The position numbers were made by a program, and so were the translations under genes. A stretch of 64,000 nucleotides of DNA, taken from positions 10,737,868 through 10,801,867 of the forward strand of contig CM035225.1 in assembly GCA_020226215.1 (NCBI GenBank), written 5' to 3'. This DNA comes from Sindora glabra (Eukaryota > Streptophyta > Magnoliopsida > Fabales > Fabaceae). Position 1 is the first letter of the stretch. Each line of letters opens with the position of its first letter. Below the pieces are notes generated by a model. It was not told the DNA's origin. It searched no databases and worked only from the letters and a program-made list of their open reading frames with translations. Positions 35,233-47,199 of this stretch are shown one piece after another.

Positions 35233-37781
35233 CAAAAAACACAATTTACATGGCTAAACCTCCTTCTCCCCTTAGCTTATCAAAAGGGAAGTTTCATACA
35301 CACTTTCATAACTCAAAATTTCATCTTCCATAGGCTTCATAACTCATAAGAATCATCCTAATTTTATCAATTTAACTAAATTCCAAACAAATCATGCCAA
35401 ATCCACACATGCTTATGCCTATAAAATCCTAGACTGTGTACATCATGGTTTCTTGCTATTTTTACACCAAACCAAAGCCATAGATCAACATAACAACATC
35501 TAAAACACCATTAAACATGTTCAAATCATCCAAAACTCCATGGTCAACCACCTTTGACCACACCAACATCAAGATTTCAAGTAAACTGAAAAGAGCACAA
35601 TAAAGAGCTTTTAGAGGAGAACAATTTTACCTCTTGCTGCAACTTGAAAATCCTCACTTAGAGCTCACCAAACTTAATCAAACTTGAGCTTTTCTTCAAT
35701 CTAAACACACCAATGGATAGAGCTTGATGAGAAGAGCAACTTTCCCTTCTACCCCCAAGCCTAAATCTCACTATTTTTGGGTGAAAAAGTCAAAAGAAAC
35801 TTTCTCTCTCTTCCTTCTCTCTCCTGCACGTTTTTGGTGCTTTAATGGAGTCTTCCACAGCTTTTGAGAAGAAAGGAGAAGGAAGAAGACTTTTCATGAA
35901 GCTTCAAGGGTATTCTTGCCATTTTTGACAATTCCAAGGGTAATTTAGTCCTTTTTCACCAATAGTAAGGCTATCCTTGCCATTTCTTCAAATAAGGACA
36001 CTTGTCCATTTTCTTCTAACAAGGACACTTGTCATGTGTCTATTGGCCACACTAAATAAAATCACATATTACACCCCAAAATCTTGGTTATCTCCACTTT
36101 AACCACACCCGATTTTGTACTTTTGTAATTTGGTCCATAGGGTCTCTGTCTGTTTAAAATTTCTTACACTGTCAGACTTAGACAACTTCCCCTTTTAGGG
36201 TTTTCTAACCTCCTCTGATCATTTATACTGCTTATGAAAATAAATTCTTTTCCCTACTATCCTTTTTCCTTCAGAATTTCGATTACCTTTACACTTAATT
36301 CCTTTCAACTTAATACTCACCCACCAAGCTAATTCAATCATACTCTTCGTTTCTACAGTCTCAGAATTTAGAAATTCAAATGATAGAATTAAAAATTAGG
36401 GACATTACACATAGAAAAATTTAACCTATTTGGGCTTTATTCCATGTACAATTATAGGCTTACTATTGGGCCTTATAATTATAACATGAATTCCCAAATA
36501 TTAGGCCCAAACAATTTGATCCATTAATTCCAAATTCACTAGGCTCTAAGTGTGCGACCCTACAGGCTCTCATTACGTTAGCAATGACCATTGATCATAT
36601 TAATGATTATAAACAATGATCGGTGTCTAGCAATACATCATTGTTACCCAAGTAATGAGAAAGTTGGTGATTTGATTAAACTTTTACACGTGATCATCAC
36701 CTATGTCCTTTTGTCCTATACGTTTAGATTGAGCACGAGACATGGACCGTGTCATTCCCGTATAGCCCAATCTTAAGGTTTCTTGATTCCTAAGTAAACT
36801 GATTGAAACAAATGTAATCGACATCCCATGTTAATTCATCTGAGCGTGGCCATGCATTTTCTCAGCTTTACTTAATCAAGGGGCCCACAGATGTTACTCC
36901 TATTATATAGGAGGGACAAATCCCATCTTGATCACATAAACCCCTCCGCATGATATGTGACATATCCAATATCTACCATTATATTCACTCAACCATTAAT
37001 GACATAGAATAGTATTAAAATATGAAACTCACATGTAGGGAACCTTGGTGATCTCAGGTCAAAGGACCATATTAATAATGATCACTAAGAACCACTCATG
37101 ACACTCATATAACGATTCATGTAGTGTTCTTAATATGGGTTAGTCCAGTATACAAGTTCTCTAACTTGTACTCATGTGTAAACTTAATATCCCATATAAG
37201 TCTTCACACATGCTAGTCTTAACATATCAAAGCAACCTAATCCACAATGATATATGACTAGGGACATTTATGAATACAATTATTCTAAGGTTATTATCAT
37301 AATTGAATATATTACGTAGATAATATATATAAATATAATAATTAGAATTGTCATTAAAATAACATGATTCAAAATTACAATCACCAATATGATTAGTTTT
37401 AGGGCATATACATTAACAATAATAAGGTCATATATTCTTATGATGAAGCTATTTCCATCTCTAGATGAGGCTTATAGTTTAATCCTACATGAAAAATCGT
37501 AGAGATCCTTACAACTACATAATCATCCACTTATTAAGAATAGAGCCTTGGCACTTGCAGTTGATATGAAAATAAAGTTTAGATTAAATTTTACTTGTTC
37601 TTATTGTGGAAAATCTAGATATAGCAGAGAGAAATGTTACAAACTTATTAGTTTTCCTCCAAATTTCAAGTTCACAATGTATAAAAGTATAGAGCAAAGG
37701 TCACAATTAGTTGCTAATCATGTCAATGTAGATTCCTTACTTTTAACAGATGAAGATACAATAATTAATTCACTATATTAG

Positions 37782-38400
37782 CTTTCACTCTTAAAAGGAC
37801 AAGTTTTGTGCCTCATGACACTTCTTAGCAAGTAGAATAGTCACACCAATTTACATCAACCTATTCAATTTGCAAAATCACTAACAACTTTCACATCAAC
37901 CTATCCTAATCTTGTAAGTAATCAATATATCATCAATACTTATTTTAGCCTCCCTTTTTCTCATGTTTATAATCTTTTCCAAACCAATTTACACTCATTA
38001 CTAAATAATGCTTGGATTAATAACACTGGTGTTGTAGATCATATATCACATTCATTAAACTTATTTTTCTTTTATAAATTTGTTTAAAACAAGTTTGTTC
38101 ATATGCCTAATGGTTCAAAATCTATTGTCACTCATACTAGAACTATAAAGTTATGTCCTTCTCTTATCCTTTATAATGTCCTTTATGTTCCCAATTTGAA
38201 CTTTAATTTAGTTTCAATTAGTTAACTCACAAAATTAAGACAATATAATTTAACTAATTCCTATGATTCTTGTATTATTCAGGCTCTCCTTTTATGGACT
38301 ATGATTGAGTTATTAAACTCAGGGCTAATTTATTTTTTCTCTACCTCAATCCAGAAGTTCCTTCCTCATGTATTGCTTCTTCTTCTAATACTTTTTCAAC
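37782..38400 (+). pseudogene. pol: Cop-2 protease remnant
   Basis: At about 38010-38060 the plus strand reads AWINNTGVVDHIS; the family has AWI.DTGA.DHIS, so the active-site Asp is Asn (GAT to AAT type change). HMPNGSKSIV and LYVPNLNFNLVSIS (about 38100-38220) follow, the usual block before the integrase zinc region. Stops occur on both sides. Confidence 0.75.
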
Positions 38401-39460
38401 TTCATGTAATAGTCTCACATCATCTATAGACGTATGGTATTATAGGCTTAGTCATACTTTAAATGATAAGATAAAAAGGTTGAAAATTTTATGTCTAGAT
38501 TTCTTGCTATAATAATTACCTTTGTTTACTTTATCTTCTATCCTAACATAAAAGACTTCCTTTTTTTTTTACATAAAAAATATATTGTTTCTCCTTTTGA
38601 ATTAATATATGTTAATATTTTGTATCTTTATTCCACTATTGCTATTGAAGGGTATCATTACTTTCTTACTATAGTTGATGATTTTACAATAATGTCTTGG
38701 GTTTTTTTAATGAGATTTAAATCAAATGTTAGTACCATTCTGTCATCTTTTTACAATAGGATATAATGTTAAAACTATTAAATTGGATAATGGCTTAGAA
38801 TTAACTTTCTTAAGTTTTAAGAGCACTTTTCACTAACATACTTGTGTTGAAATCCTGCAACAAAATCGTATTATAGAAAGAAAATGCTAACAACTACTTG
38901 TTGTTGCAAGAGCTTTACTATTTCAAGCTTTCTTACCTTGACAATTCTAGGGCTTTCTTATTCTCATAGCCATATATCTCATTAATCATATCTGTACACC
39001 AGTCTTGGATTTTTATAACCATTATGAAACCATGTTTCAAAAATTGCCATCTTATACTCACTTAAAAGTGTTCGGTTCCTTATGTTTTACGTCCACATTT
39101 ACCTAAAATAGGAAGAAACTTTAAGCAAGAAAATGTGTCTTCATAGGTTATCTTATTAAGGTGAAAAGGTATACTTTATATGATCCTGATGATTATAGTG
39201 TCTTCATTTCTAGAGATATTACACTTCATGAGTCAGTCTTTCCTTTCAAATCACAATCTCTTATACCAAATTCTCAGCCTTTGCCTTTACCTTTTTCTTT
39301 TCCTTTTAATCATAGTATTTCCATTCCAATTAATAATAATAATTATAACCCTGGTAACATTTCTTCTACTTCTGACATTACCATTCAATCTATAAATAAC
39401 TTTGAAACTTCCTTTTCTACTTCTACAAATTCTGATGTTATTGAATCCTTTATTCATTAA
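38401..39460 (+). pseudogene. pol: Cop-2 integrase remnant
   Basis: The zinc-binding part begins WYYRLSHTLNDKIKRLK (38428-38480). The catalytic core is in 38560-38766: PFELIYVNILYLYSTIAIEG and TIVDDFTIMSWVFLMRFKS; the first catalytic Asp (usual HVDIWGPY) is Asn here. The second block is KTIKLDNGLE (38770-38800), and the third, with the Glu of NRIIERK, lies near 38860-38880. The C-terminal region VKRYTLYDPDDYSVFISRDI is at 39161-39230, followed by a low-complexity Ser/Pro/Asn linker to 39460. Confidence 0.85.
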
Positions 39461-41160
39461 TTAAAGAGAAGCACTAAGGACACAAAAATTCATAAATATT
39501 TTAAAGTATACCAATATAATTTTAAACCAAAACATTATATATATCTTACCTTAATAGTGACTACATGTCCTATTTAACATTTCATATCTTTTTCTTATTT
39601 TTCCCCATTATATAAAGCTTTTATAGTTACCTTATCCTATCAAATGGAACTTACCTTGTATCATCAAACATTTCAATTTGTTCACTAGTAAACTACCATA
39701 AAAGCTGACTTAATGCTCTTGAAGAAAATAAAACTTACCACATAGTTCCCTTACTTACTGGCTGTAATGCTATTGGATATAAATAGGTAATACAAAAAGA
39801 TGTAAAACTCAACTAGTTACCAAAAGTATAGTCAACAAAAAAGTTTTAATTATTAAGACACTTTTAGCTTAATTGTTAAATAGGTTATTATCAAAGTCTT
39901 CCTTGCTTTAGTTGCAATTTGTGATTGACAGCTCTTATAATTAGACGAAAATAATGTTTTTCTTAATAATGAGTTGGAAGAAGATGTATACATGGATTTA
40001 CTTTAGGGATATGTTGTTAAAGGGAGTATCTTACTAATTATTCCTTAGTTTACAAGTTAGATAAGTCATTGTATGGGTTAAAGCAAGCTTCAAGGCAATG
40101 GACTTGTAAATTTGCTGATATATTACTAAAATATGAGTTTTCTCAATCTTAGGTAGATTATAATTTGTTCACTATGGTGAATAATTCTAAAGATTTTGTT
40201 GCTCTTTTGGAATATGTTGATGATATTGTTATGGGTAGCAAACTTCTCCAAGCTATTAGTGATGTTAAATCTTTTCTTAGCCCATAGTTTAAACCGAAAG
40301 ATCTTAGTTTGCTTAAATACTTTCTTAGCATGGAAATTGCAAGGACACTAAATAGGTTATCTTTTTGCAAAAGGAAGTAGTTTTAGATCTCCTTGAAGAA
40401 TATGGTGTTTTAAGCGTAAAACTAGCAACCACAGCTATGGTTCCAAATCATAGGCTAACTAATATAACTAGCAGTATTATAGTTGATTCTACTTATTATA
40501 AACAATTAGTTAGAAAATGGCTATACTTGACCTTTACATGGCTAGCAATAACATATTCTATAAATATGTTTGCTTAGTTCATGGAAAAACTAATTAAGGA
40601 ACACTTACAAGTTACCTTTAAAGTCTTAAAGTTTCTAAAATCAGCTCTTGGCCAACATTTTTTTTTCAAAATCACAAACTCATTTAAATGCCTTTTGTGA
40701 CAATGATTGGGCTTGTTTCCTTAACATAAAGTGATCTATTTCTAGATATTATAATTTAATTAGGAAACCGCCTTATAAGTTGAAGGTCAAAGAAAAATAT
40801 AGTGACTAAAAGTTCCACAGAGGTAAAATATAGAGCCATAGCTTTTGCCTACTGTGAAATTCTATGGTTATTTTCTTTAGTCAAGGATTTTAGGGTTGAT
40901 CACAAATAGATTTAGGATGTGACAACCAATTTGCTCTTCACATATGCAAGAATCCTGTGTTCCATGGGTGCACAAAATATATAGACATTGATTGTCACTT
41001 CATTAGGGAAAAGACCCAAGCTAGACTAATAAAGCCATAACATGTTCGTTCTAACATGCAACTTACAAACATGTTTATGAGAGCTCTGCAACTAACTAAT
41101 TTAACATTGTAACCGGTAAAATGAGCATTTTTTACATCTATGCTCCTTTTGAAGGGAAGT
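39461..41160 (+). pseudogene. pol: Cop-2 reverse transcriptase and RNase H remnant
   Basis: RT begins near 39690 (LNALEENKTYHIVPL) and shows TGG to TAG in the usual GCKWVYK block (about 39783). The catalytic box EYVDDIVMGS at about 40210-40240 keeps both Asp residues. [16 protein letters not shown] sequence lies at 40065-40105. RNase H starts at about 40780 (NIVTKSSTEVKYRAIAFAYCEILWL). The coding part ends near 41110-41160, where GAAGGGAAG forms the polypurine tract before the 3' LTR. Multiple stops and shifts. Confidence 0.85.
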
Positions 41161-41161
41161 A

Positions 41162-41419
41162 TTAGTTAGCATACATAACATTTTATTTTTAATATGTAGC
41201 ATTTCATTTTCAATAGATGGAATTCTATTTTTTAATTTTCTTTTTAGTTTTATTTTAGTAATAAGGTAGGTGTATTGGGTACAAGGAATATACATATATT
41301 CTTTTGTAGCTTTGATTTTGTAACTTGAAAAACTTGATTTCCATTATGAAATGAATTCAATGAATATTCAATCTTTTCATTACCTTTAAGTTTCTTCTTT
41401 AATTTCATTGTTCAAGAAT
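41162..41419 (+). repeat. Cop-2 3' LTR
   Basis: Starts TTAGTTAGCATAC after the tract GAAGGGAAG and ends TTCATTGTTCAAGAAT. It matches the 5' LTR (32591-32858) apart from the AT run, with perhaps 85 percent identity by eye, so the insertion is old. Confidence 0.85.
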
Positions 41420-41713
41420 AATTAATGGAAATTAAATTACAGATAAAGAATTTTAATTAAATGGTTGCAAAATGACGTGTGAAATTATATTAAAAAATAA
41501 AAAATAAATTAATATTTTAAATATTGTAATTTTTGTTTAAAAACTTCATAAAAATTACATAATTTAATAAAAAAATATTAATTAAGTAAATGATGGCATT
41601 AATTCTAAATTTTATAAAGTTTAAGGAGGTAATTTTAAGTTTCTAAAATTGAAGGAGATAACATCCAACTATTCTAAAGTTGAAGGAGATATTTTGCATT
41701 TTTCCCAAAAAGT

Positions 41714-43004
41714 TAAAGTGATTTCTTCTATATTTTAAAATTCATAGTCTTTTTTTTTAACAAAATATAAATGATTCAAGGAGGATTGAGTTCTTCTAAA
41801 ATTTAGGATGCATTTTAGACGGCAAATTATAAAATCATAAACTTTAATAAGAATATCAATAATTAAAAATTTAATACAAAATAATAAATTAAAAAAGATA
41901 TTTTTAAATTTATAATTATTCATTTTCTTGATTTTTTTCATTAACAGTTAAGATATGTCACTTTATCTTATAAAGTATATCTTACACTTTGAAAAAGCAA
42001 AAATTACATACCCCTGTTTAATCACAATTGGTCAGTGTATCCTATTTTTTTTAAATTCTAAAGGCATCCTATTTATGTAACTTACATTTTGCAACATACT
42101 CATTATACTTCTCTTTCAGAACAACTCGTTATTTCCCCCCCCCTTTCCTTGGTTTTCTTAACTTATGAAGAAATAAGTTGAAGAAATAATTAGGATAATA
42201 ATGAAATAATTGAATATGAATGTAATTAATTATTGATATTACTTTTGAAATTATTGATTACACACAATTGATTTTAAGTTTGACAACTTTATTTGATAAT
42301 TAATGATATTGAGCCTATTCTTATTTGCTTGATTAATATGTTAAAAAAACTACTTTTTAGTGTTAAGCTATTGAAGAGCATATTGTTACATTAAAGTCAT
42401 TAAAAGAAAAAATGAATTTGGATATAAATTTTAATATTTCTCTTTGTTTAAATATTATTAAAATAAAAAATATTTTAAATAGCTTTTAATTAATTGATAA
42501 TATTTTTTTTAATAATTGATGATCCAAAGATCTTTAAAATATAACTATATATTAAAAAAATGATAAAGTCAATTATCAATAAGGATGCAAATCACTGTAT
42601 CAACAGAAATATTTACCATCTTATTGAAATATTAAAATTTTAGTGTTATTTTCGCTTATATTTCAGCAAGTAAACTATTTTAACATTAAATGATTCTTAG
42701 AATTTGGAAAGTAACTTTCTTACTTATAAAAAATACAAATAAAACTAGTATTATCAGTAATATTTCCATATTAAGCAAGCACTAATTTCATGCACAAGTG
42801 TTGATTCACCTCAAAAAAAAAAAAAAAAGGGGATTGTATTGCATATAAAGAATCTGGAAATTAGGCTTAGACCAAATAGTCTGATCAGCGGAACCAACCT
42901 ATGAATTTCAAGAGAAGTCCGTGCAAATAAATTGGGCGAAAAAAGTGAATTTTGTAAGACGGTTTTGGGCTGAAAAACAAAATAAAAGCTAGGAAGTACT
43001 AGAT
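41714..43004. other. Unassigned AT-rich sequence
   Basis: No gene or element recognised. It holds a C run at 42126-42137, an A run at about 42812-42828, and a slightly more complex stretch at 42840-43000. The minus frame 42811-43011 reads into the A run and has no family features. Confidence 0.5.
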
Positions 43005-44102
43005 TAGACATGTTAAAATGGACTAACCCAACCCTATTAGGCTAATTTAACAGAAAAAATTCTACATTGGGCCACTTTCAGGTTGTGTTACTCTTTCACC
43101 AAGTTGGGTTGTTACAGTTCTAGTTCCAAATTGATATTTATTAGGTGAATTTTTATAACTCGTTATATTTTATTATTATTATTATCATATTAATTATTTA
43201 TTAAATATAGTTATATATTATAAATATGACTTAAAATTTTATTATATATATTAGTAAGTCATATATATTATATATAAAAATAAATATATATTATTAAAAT
43301 CTAATAAATGTGTGAATTTACATTTAATAAAATAATTTGAATTTTATATTGATCAATAATTTTATATTATATAATTATTTATTTAATAATAATTATATGT
43401 TATATATATTTTATATATTTATTTTATTTAATAAAATGAATATATATTGATTAAGTCCAAAGTATTATATATAAAAATAAATATATTTAATAATTCATAT
43501 ATTATCAAATATATATAAATAATAATTATATAAATAATGTATTAATAAAATTAATTATAATAATTTATATATAATAATTAAAAATAAATAATAAATGTAT
43601 TATGTTATATATATGTATGTAATATTTTTAAAATTAAAAAATTATTTATTTAAATTTTTTAGATAATTCAAAATTTTAATATTAAAGTACTAATTCAAAT
43701 TTTAATATAATTATTTATTTTGATAAAATTATATAATATATATTAAAAATATTAAATATATAAATTTATTAATTTTAATATTAAAAATTATTCAATATTG
43801 TACATATATATAATTTTAATATTATATATAATAAAGTATAATTTTAATATATCAAAATTATTATTTTAATATCTATATAAAAATTAAAAATATAATAACA
43901 AATTAATTATTTATTATTTATTATTATTATCAAGCTAATTCGTTAACTCAATAATTCGACGGGTTAATACTTACTAGTTTCAGTTCTCTACTAGGTTGAG
44001 CTAATCAGGAGTCCCTTACTAGATTAGGCCATAGTTGTCATTTTCCATACTAGTCCCAGTCCCAAGCTAATTTATTAAACTCAATCCATTTTGACAGCTC
44101 TA
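43005..44102. mobile_element. AT-rich non-autonomous hAT-like element (1098 bp)
   Basis: Imperfect terminal inverted repeats: TAGACATGTTAAAATGG at the left, TAGAGCTGTCAAAATGG (reverse complement) at the right. Flanks TACTAGAT (42997-43004) and TTGTAGAT (44103-44110) agree in 6 of 8 bases. The centre (43190-43920) is almost pure A/T. A second copy in reverse starts at 63247. It has no coding capacity; the hAT assignment rests on 8-bp flanks and end type. Confidence 0.65.
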
Positions 44103-45080
44103 TTGTAGATAATATGAATTGGCTATCAATCTTAACCAAAAACAGGAAACAAAAGGAAATGACACGGATCTATAATTTTGGAAATTTTCCACAAATTGTG
44201 ATTATTTTATGTAAACAATGTATTTTGAGTAATAAATTTCTATAAACTATATATTTACAAATAAAAATTTAGCACACAAATTCTAACTTCTAAGAAAAAA
44301 TATCTTATTTTATATAAAATGCTAATTTAGTCTCATGCGATGCACGAATAAAAAATAATAATTCATGTTTATTATTTCACACTAAGTCATTGTTTAATTT
44401 TTTTATTTTAAAATTTCAAGAATAATTTTAACATTATTATCATAAACATTACTTCAAATAGGTATTTTATAGTTTTAATAGTAAAAAATTAGTGTGTTTC
44501 ATGTAATATCATTTGAAAATATAAAAATAGACATTAACAATTACACTCAATAGTAAAAATATAATATAAAAATTAATTTCCAAGCAATATCAAATAAGTA
44601 TACTATAAAAATTCATCTTGCTAAAAAGTAAAGCATAATAATATATATTATCACTCTCATTATTGAAAATAATAAAAAAGAAATTCAGTATATGAAAATT
44701 AGAATATTTTTTAGTTCATAAATAAAAGTCATCGAAGAAAAAGTCATTTTGATTATCCTTAATTGTTTGTTATTGTATATCATGTCCCAATATCAAATCA
44801 AATTAACAAAAATATGTATTAAATTAGATATATTTCACTTTAGTATTAAAATATAAGAGAATCTTAAATATTATAAGATGACTAGATTATTTTAAATATA
44901 TAATTCTTGCATCCAAGTTTTTAATTTTTAATGGTTACTGCTAATTAAACTTAATATTATACTAAAATTTTAATAAGTGTGTTGAATGTAAAATTCAATA
45001 ATGAATAAAAGTTGTGCCTTCTTGCACAAGGAATCCTACAAATGAAGCAAGTATAACAATTGCTACAAAAACCTTCACAA
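44103..45080. other. Unassigned AT-rich sequence with a GCATCGCA-type motif
   Basis: No coding sequence. CTCATGCGATGCACGA at 44332-44347 resembles a motif (GTGCATCGCACG) often seen at the ends of plant short DNA repeats, so a decayed short element may lie here; its limits were not found. Confidence 0.35.
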
Positions 45081-46059
45081 ATATTAAGGACAAGTTGAAT
45101 GTTCAAAAATCTTTACCATTTGGCTTTTGGTTGCCAAAAGGGGGAAAATGGTTGATCATGGATTTCTTTTAAGTCTAGAACTTATGTTTTAGGTATGAAA
45201 TTTAGGGCATAATCAAAGAACATGTAAAAATTCAAGAGTGCATACAAAAGGATGAGAAAAAGTATAGAGGGTATGGTCCCAGTGTTGTAAGGCTCCTATT
45301 AAAAGCCTATCACAATTGATATTAGAGTTTTCAAAGGATGATGATTTATATGATAAAATAAGGAGAGTTTAGGATTAGATATCAAATGTAAATTTAGATT
45401 TGGTTCTTTTAGTGGAGAAAAAGATTGCTTGGCACTTGTTGTTTATGAACATTTAGTGAAATTACAATTTGAGTTTAGTAAAGAGGTGCATTCAAAAATA
45501 AAATAGTTTGATTGAAGGGGGTTTACAACAAGTGCAAATACCTATAAAGGATATTTGAAATTGGTTGTTATTACTATTAGGGTATACACCTAAGAATAAA
45601 GGTATTGAAAATAGGGAGGGACTATTATCCTATGTCCATTGTTTGTTTAGCTAAGGAATCAAATGCATGTAGCAACTAAATCTATGAGTCTTATATGTGA
45701 ATTTATGCAAAAGGGAGATGATTAGCCTACAAATCTAAGTGATCCCAATCAAAATGATGTTGATATAAGGAATGTTAAAAAAGGATGGTAGGATTAGGAA
45801 GAAGAAGGTAGGGTGGTTTAAAACTCCAAAAGTAATGATTAGAATTTGCTAGCTTTTAAATGGGAAGGCTAGAGGACAAAGCTTATAAAAAAAGGCATGT
45901 ATTTCAACATGGAAGAATAATGAGAATAAATTTGAAGGTGATATTGAATTTTCAAAGATTGAGGTAGTCAACCTAATTATGTTCGCTAAAAGGCCTTAAG
46001 GCTAATTACCTAGAGCTATTTAGGAATTAACCAAGCCTCAACACTTAGAGCCTTATGGG

Positions 46060-46730
46060 CTTAGTTAAGGGGTAACATTTGGAACATATTTTTCTATTAG
46101 AAACTATAGCTAGTCAAGCAAGAGTAAGGGAGATTGCAAAAAGCTTTGGTATGTCAAAATACTACATAATTCTAGCAAAAGGTAGAAAAGAAAGATTGGC
46201 GTTAATGTGACTACAAGAAGTTTAACTTAAAGTAATTTTCTCACATGATAAAGTTGTTCATTATTCAATTACTAATGAAAGGATTAATGCTACTTAATTT
46301 GTTATATTTGAGTATAGTTTACCTCATTGTAATAACAATTAGGAGTTACGGAATGCCTTATATGAAATTCTCAATGTTATGACTGCACCTTAGGTGATTC
46401 TTGGTGATTTTGATGTGGGCCTATTTAGTGAGCACCTCAAATAACTTAGCTTTTAGAGCATTTGTTAACTTTATTGAAGGTATTGATTTAGATTTTTTAG
46501 GTTTAATTTATACTTAGGATAATGGAAGGATAAGACCATAGGCTATTAATGAAAGATTAGATAAATCCATTTGTAATGACAATTGGAAGGTGTTATTCCA
46601 AAAAGCTACCATTATACATTTGGTAACATTGGTTTTTGATCATTCCCCTATTTATTGGGACACAACCTTTGATACCGATAGCAGTTATCATCTTTTTCAC
46701 TTTATTTTTGTTTAATTTCAACATAAGTCT
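46060..46730 (+). pseudogene. LINE endonuclease remnant
   Basis: IFFLLETIASQARVREIAKS at about 46085-46150 matches the start of the plant L1 endonuclease (FLLET with the catalytic Glu). ELRNALYEILNVMTAP and VILGDFDVGLF (about 46340-46425) match the W..L......P....GDFN block, with Asn changed to Asp. ERLDKSICNDNWKVLF (46548-46600) and VFDHSPI (about 46635) correspond to the last motifs (RLDR...N..W, SDH.P), with Ser changed to Phe. The domain nicks the target DNA in active L1 elements. TAG and TGA stops break it. Confidence 0.8.
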
Positions 46731-47199
46731 TGTTTAGAAGTTATCCAAAATGTTTGGTAGCATGATATTTCTACTTTAACGCTTTCAATATGGTGCACAA
46801 AATTAAAATGACAACATAGGCTCTATTTGTATGGAATATCACACATTTTGGGAATTTTCATATAATGATTACTCAATTACAAAAAAGTTTGTAGTGGCTT
46901 GAGAGACAAGAGTTTACCAAGGTGAATAAGGAGTGGGAAAAAACTAAAAATCAACTTGGATGAATAATTAGAAAAGAAAACGAAATTATGGTTTTACAAA
47001 TCAAGAGAACAATAGTTGCATGATGAAGATAGGAATTCATGATATTATCATATTTCAATAGTGGTTAGAAGAAGAAAGATTATGGGCATTTTGCTTGATT
47101 CTAGTCAATGGTTAAGGGAACATAGGGATATCGAAAAATATTTTGTACAAGGACTTGAGAAGTTATTTAGATTATTTAATGCTTAATTCCTAAAGGATT

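Larger units (their letters stand above)
33929..36409 (-). repeat. Solo LTR E2 (gypsy-type, 2481 bp)
   Basis: Duplication CATAG on both sides (33924-33928, 36410-36414), ends TGTAAACTCCC and ...GGGACATTACA; it reads on the minus strand from TGTAATGTCCC. The empty site is visible in D1 (GGTGCATAGAAAAACC near 10433-10448, reverse complement). It holds two tandem arrays (34441-34640, 35031-35232). No coding region is recognised; the short plus frames inside are chance readings. Confidence 0.93.
33553..37418 (-). repeat. Solo LTR D3 (copia-type family D), split by E2
   Basis: Ends TGTTGGGATCGGGAGCC and ...CATTAACA, perfect duplication ATAAT (33548-33552, 37419-37423), in the gag of Cop-2. Without E2 and its duplication it is about 1380 bp. 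It matches the reverse complement of D1 closely, for example 36420-37410 against 9440-10430 and 33700-33900 against 10480-10690. It contains GC-rich stretches such as CATACGAGCGCAGCGGAA near its end. Confidence 0.93.
32931..37781 (+). pseudogene. gag: Cop-2 gag, split by solo LTR D3
   Basis: The start at 32931 gives MDINKKSSSSRSKSS, then DPNSQYFLYHSNYYF and LPKLMINNNASWSHSF, the N-terminus typical of copia Gag (gag_3 type). It continues in other frames to 33552 and resumes at 37424 with PSLDEAYSLILHEKS. The zinc knuckle at about 37590-37635 reads CSYCGKSRYSREKC; the family has CX2CGKXGHX4C, so Gly is Arg and His is Tyr. Frame is open 37548-37781 (77 codons). Gag packages the element RNA in active relatives; here it is split by 3.9 kb of inserted sequence. 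Confidence 0.85.
32591..41419 (+). mobile_element. Cop-2: complete but dead Ty1/copia element (Ale/Retrofit-like)
   Basis: Plus-strand element with short LTRs (about 260 bp), initiator tRNA-Met primer site, gag, protease, integrase, RT and RNase H in copia order. A possible duplication AATTA flanks it (32586-32590, 41420-41424), weak because the region is AT-rich. Without D3 and its duplication it is about 4.96 kb, the usual size for short-LTR Ale/Retrofit-type elements. Solo LTR D3 lies in gag. All frames are broken by stops. Confidence 0.9.
32358..41713. mobile_element. Foldback-type DNA element carrying Cop-2 in its centre
   Basis: The sequences flanking Cop-2 are inverted repeats of each other. 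The left arm (32358-32590) contains GGGAAAAAAATGCAAATTA, then CTCCAACTTTG, TTCTTCAACTTTGG and CAAATTATGTGATTTTTTC; the reverse complement of the right arm (41425-41713) gives the same order with about 70-75 percent similarity by eye. Removing Cop-2 would leave a roughly 500-bp palindromic element. No transposase is visible. Mutator-like or foldback origin is inference; the outer duplications were not resolved. Confidence 0.65.

Noticed and set aside
42811..43011. Possible SINE because of an A run beside a more complex stretch
   Set aside because: No polymerase III A and B boxes and the A run is on the wrong side for the complex stretch.
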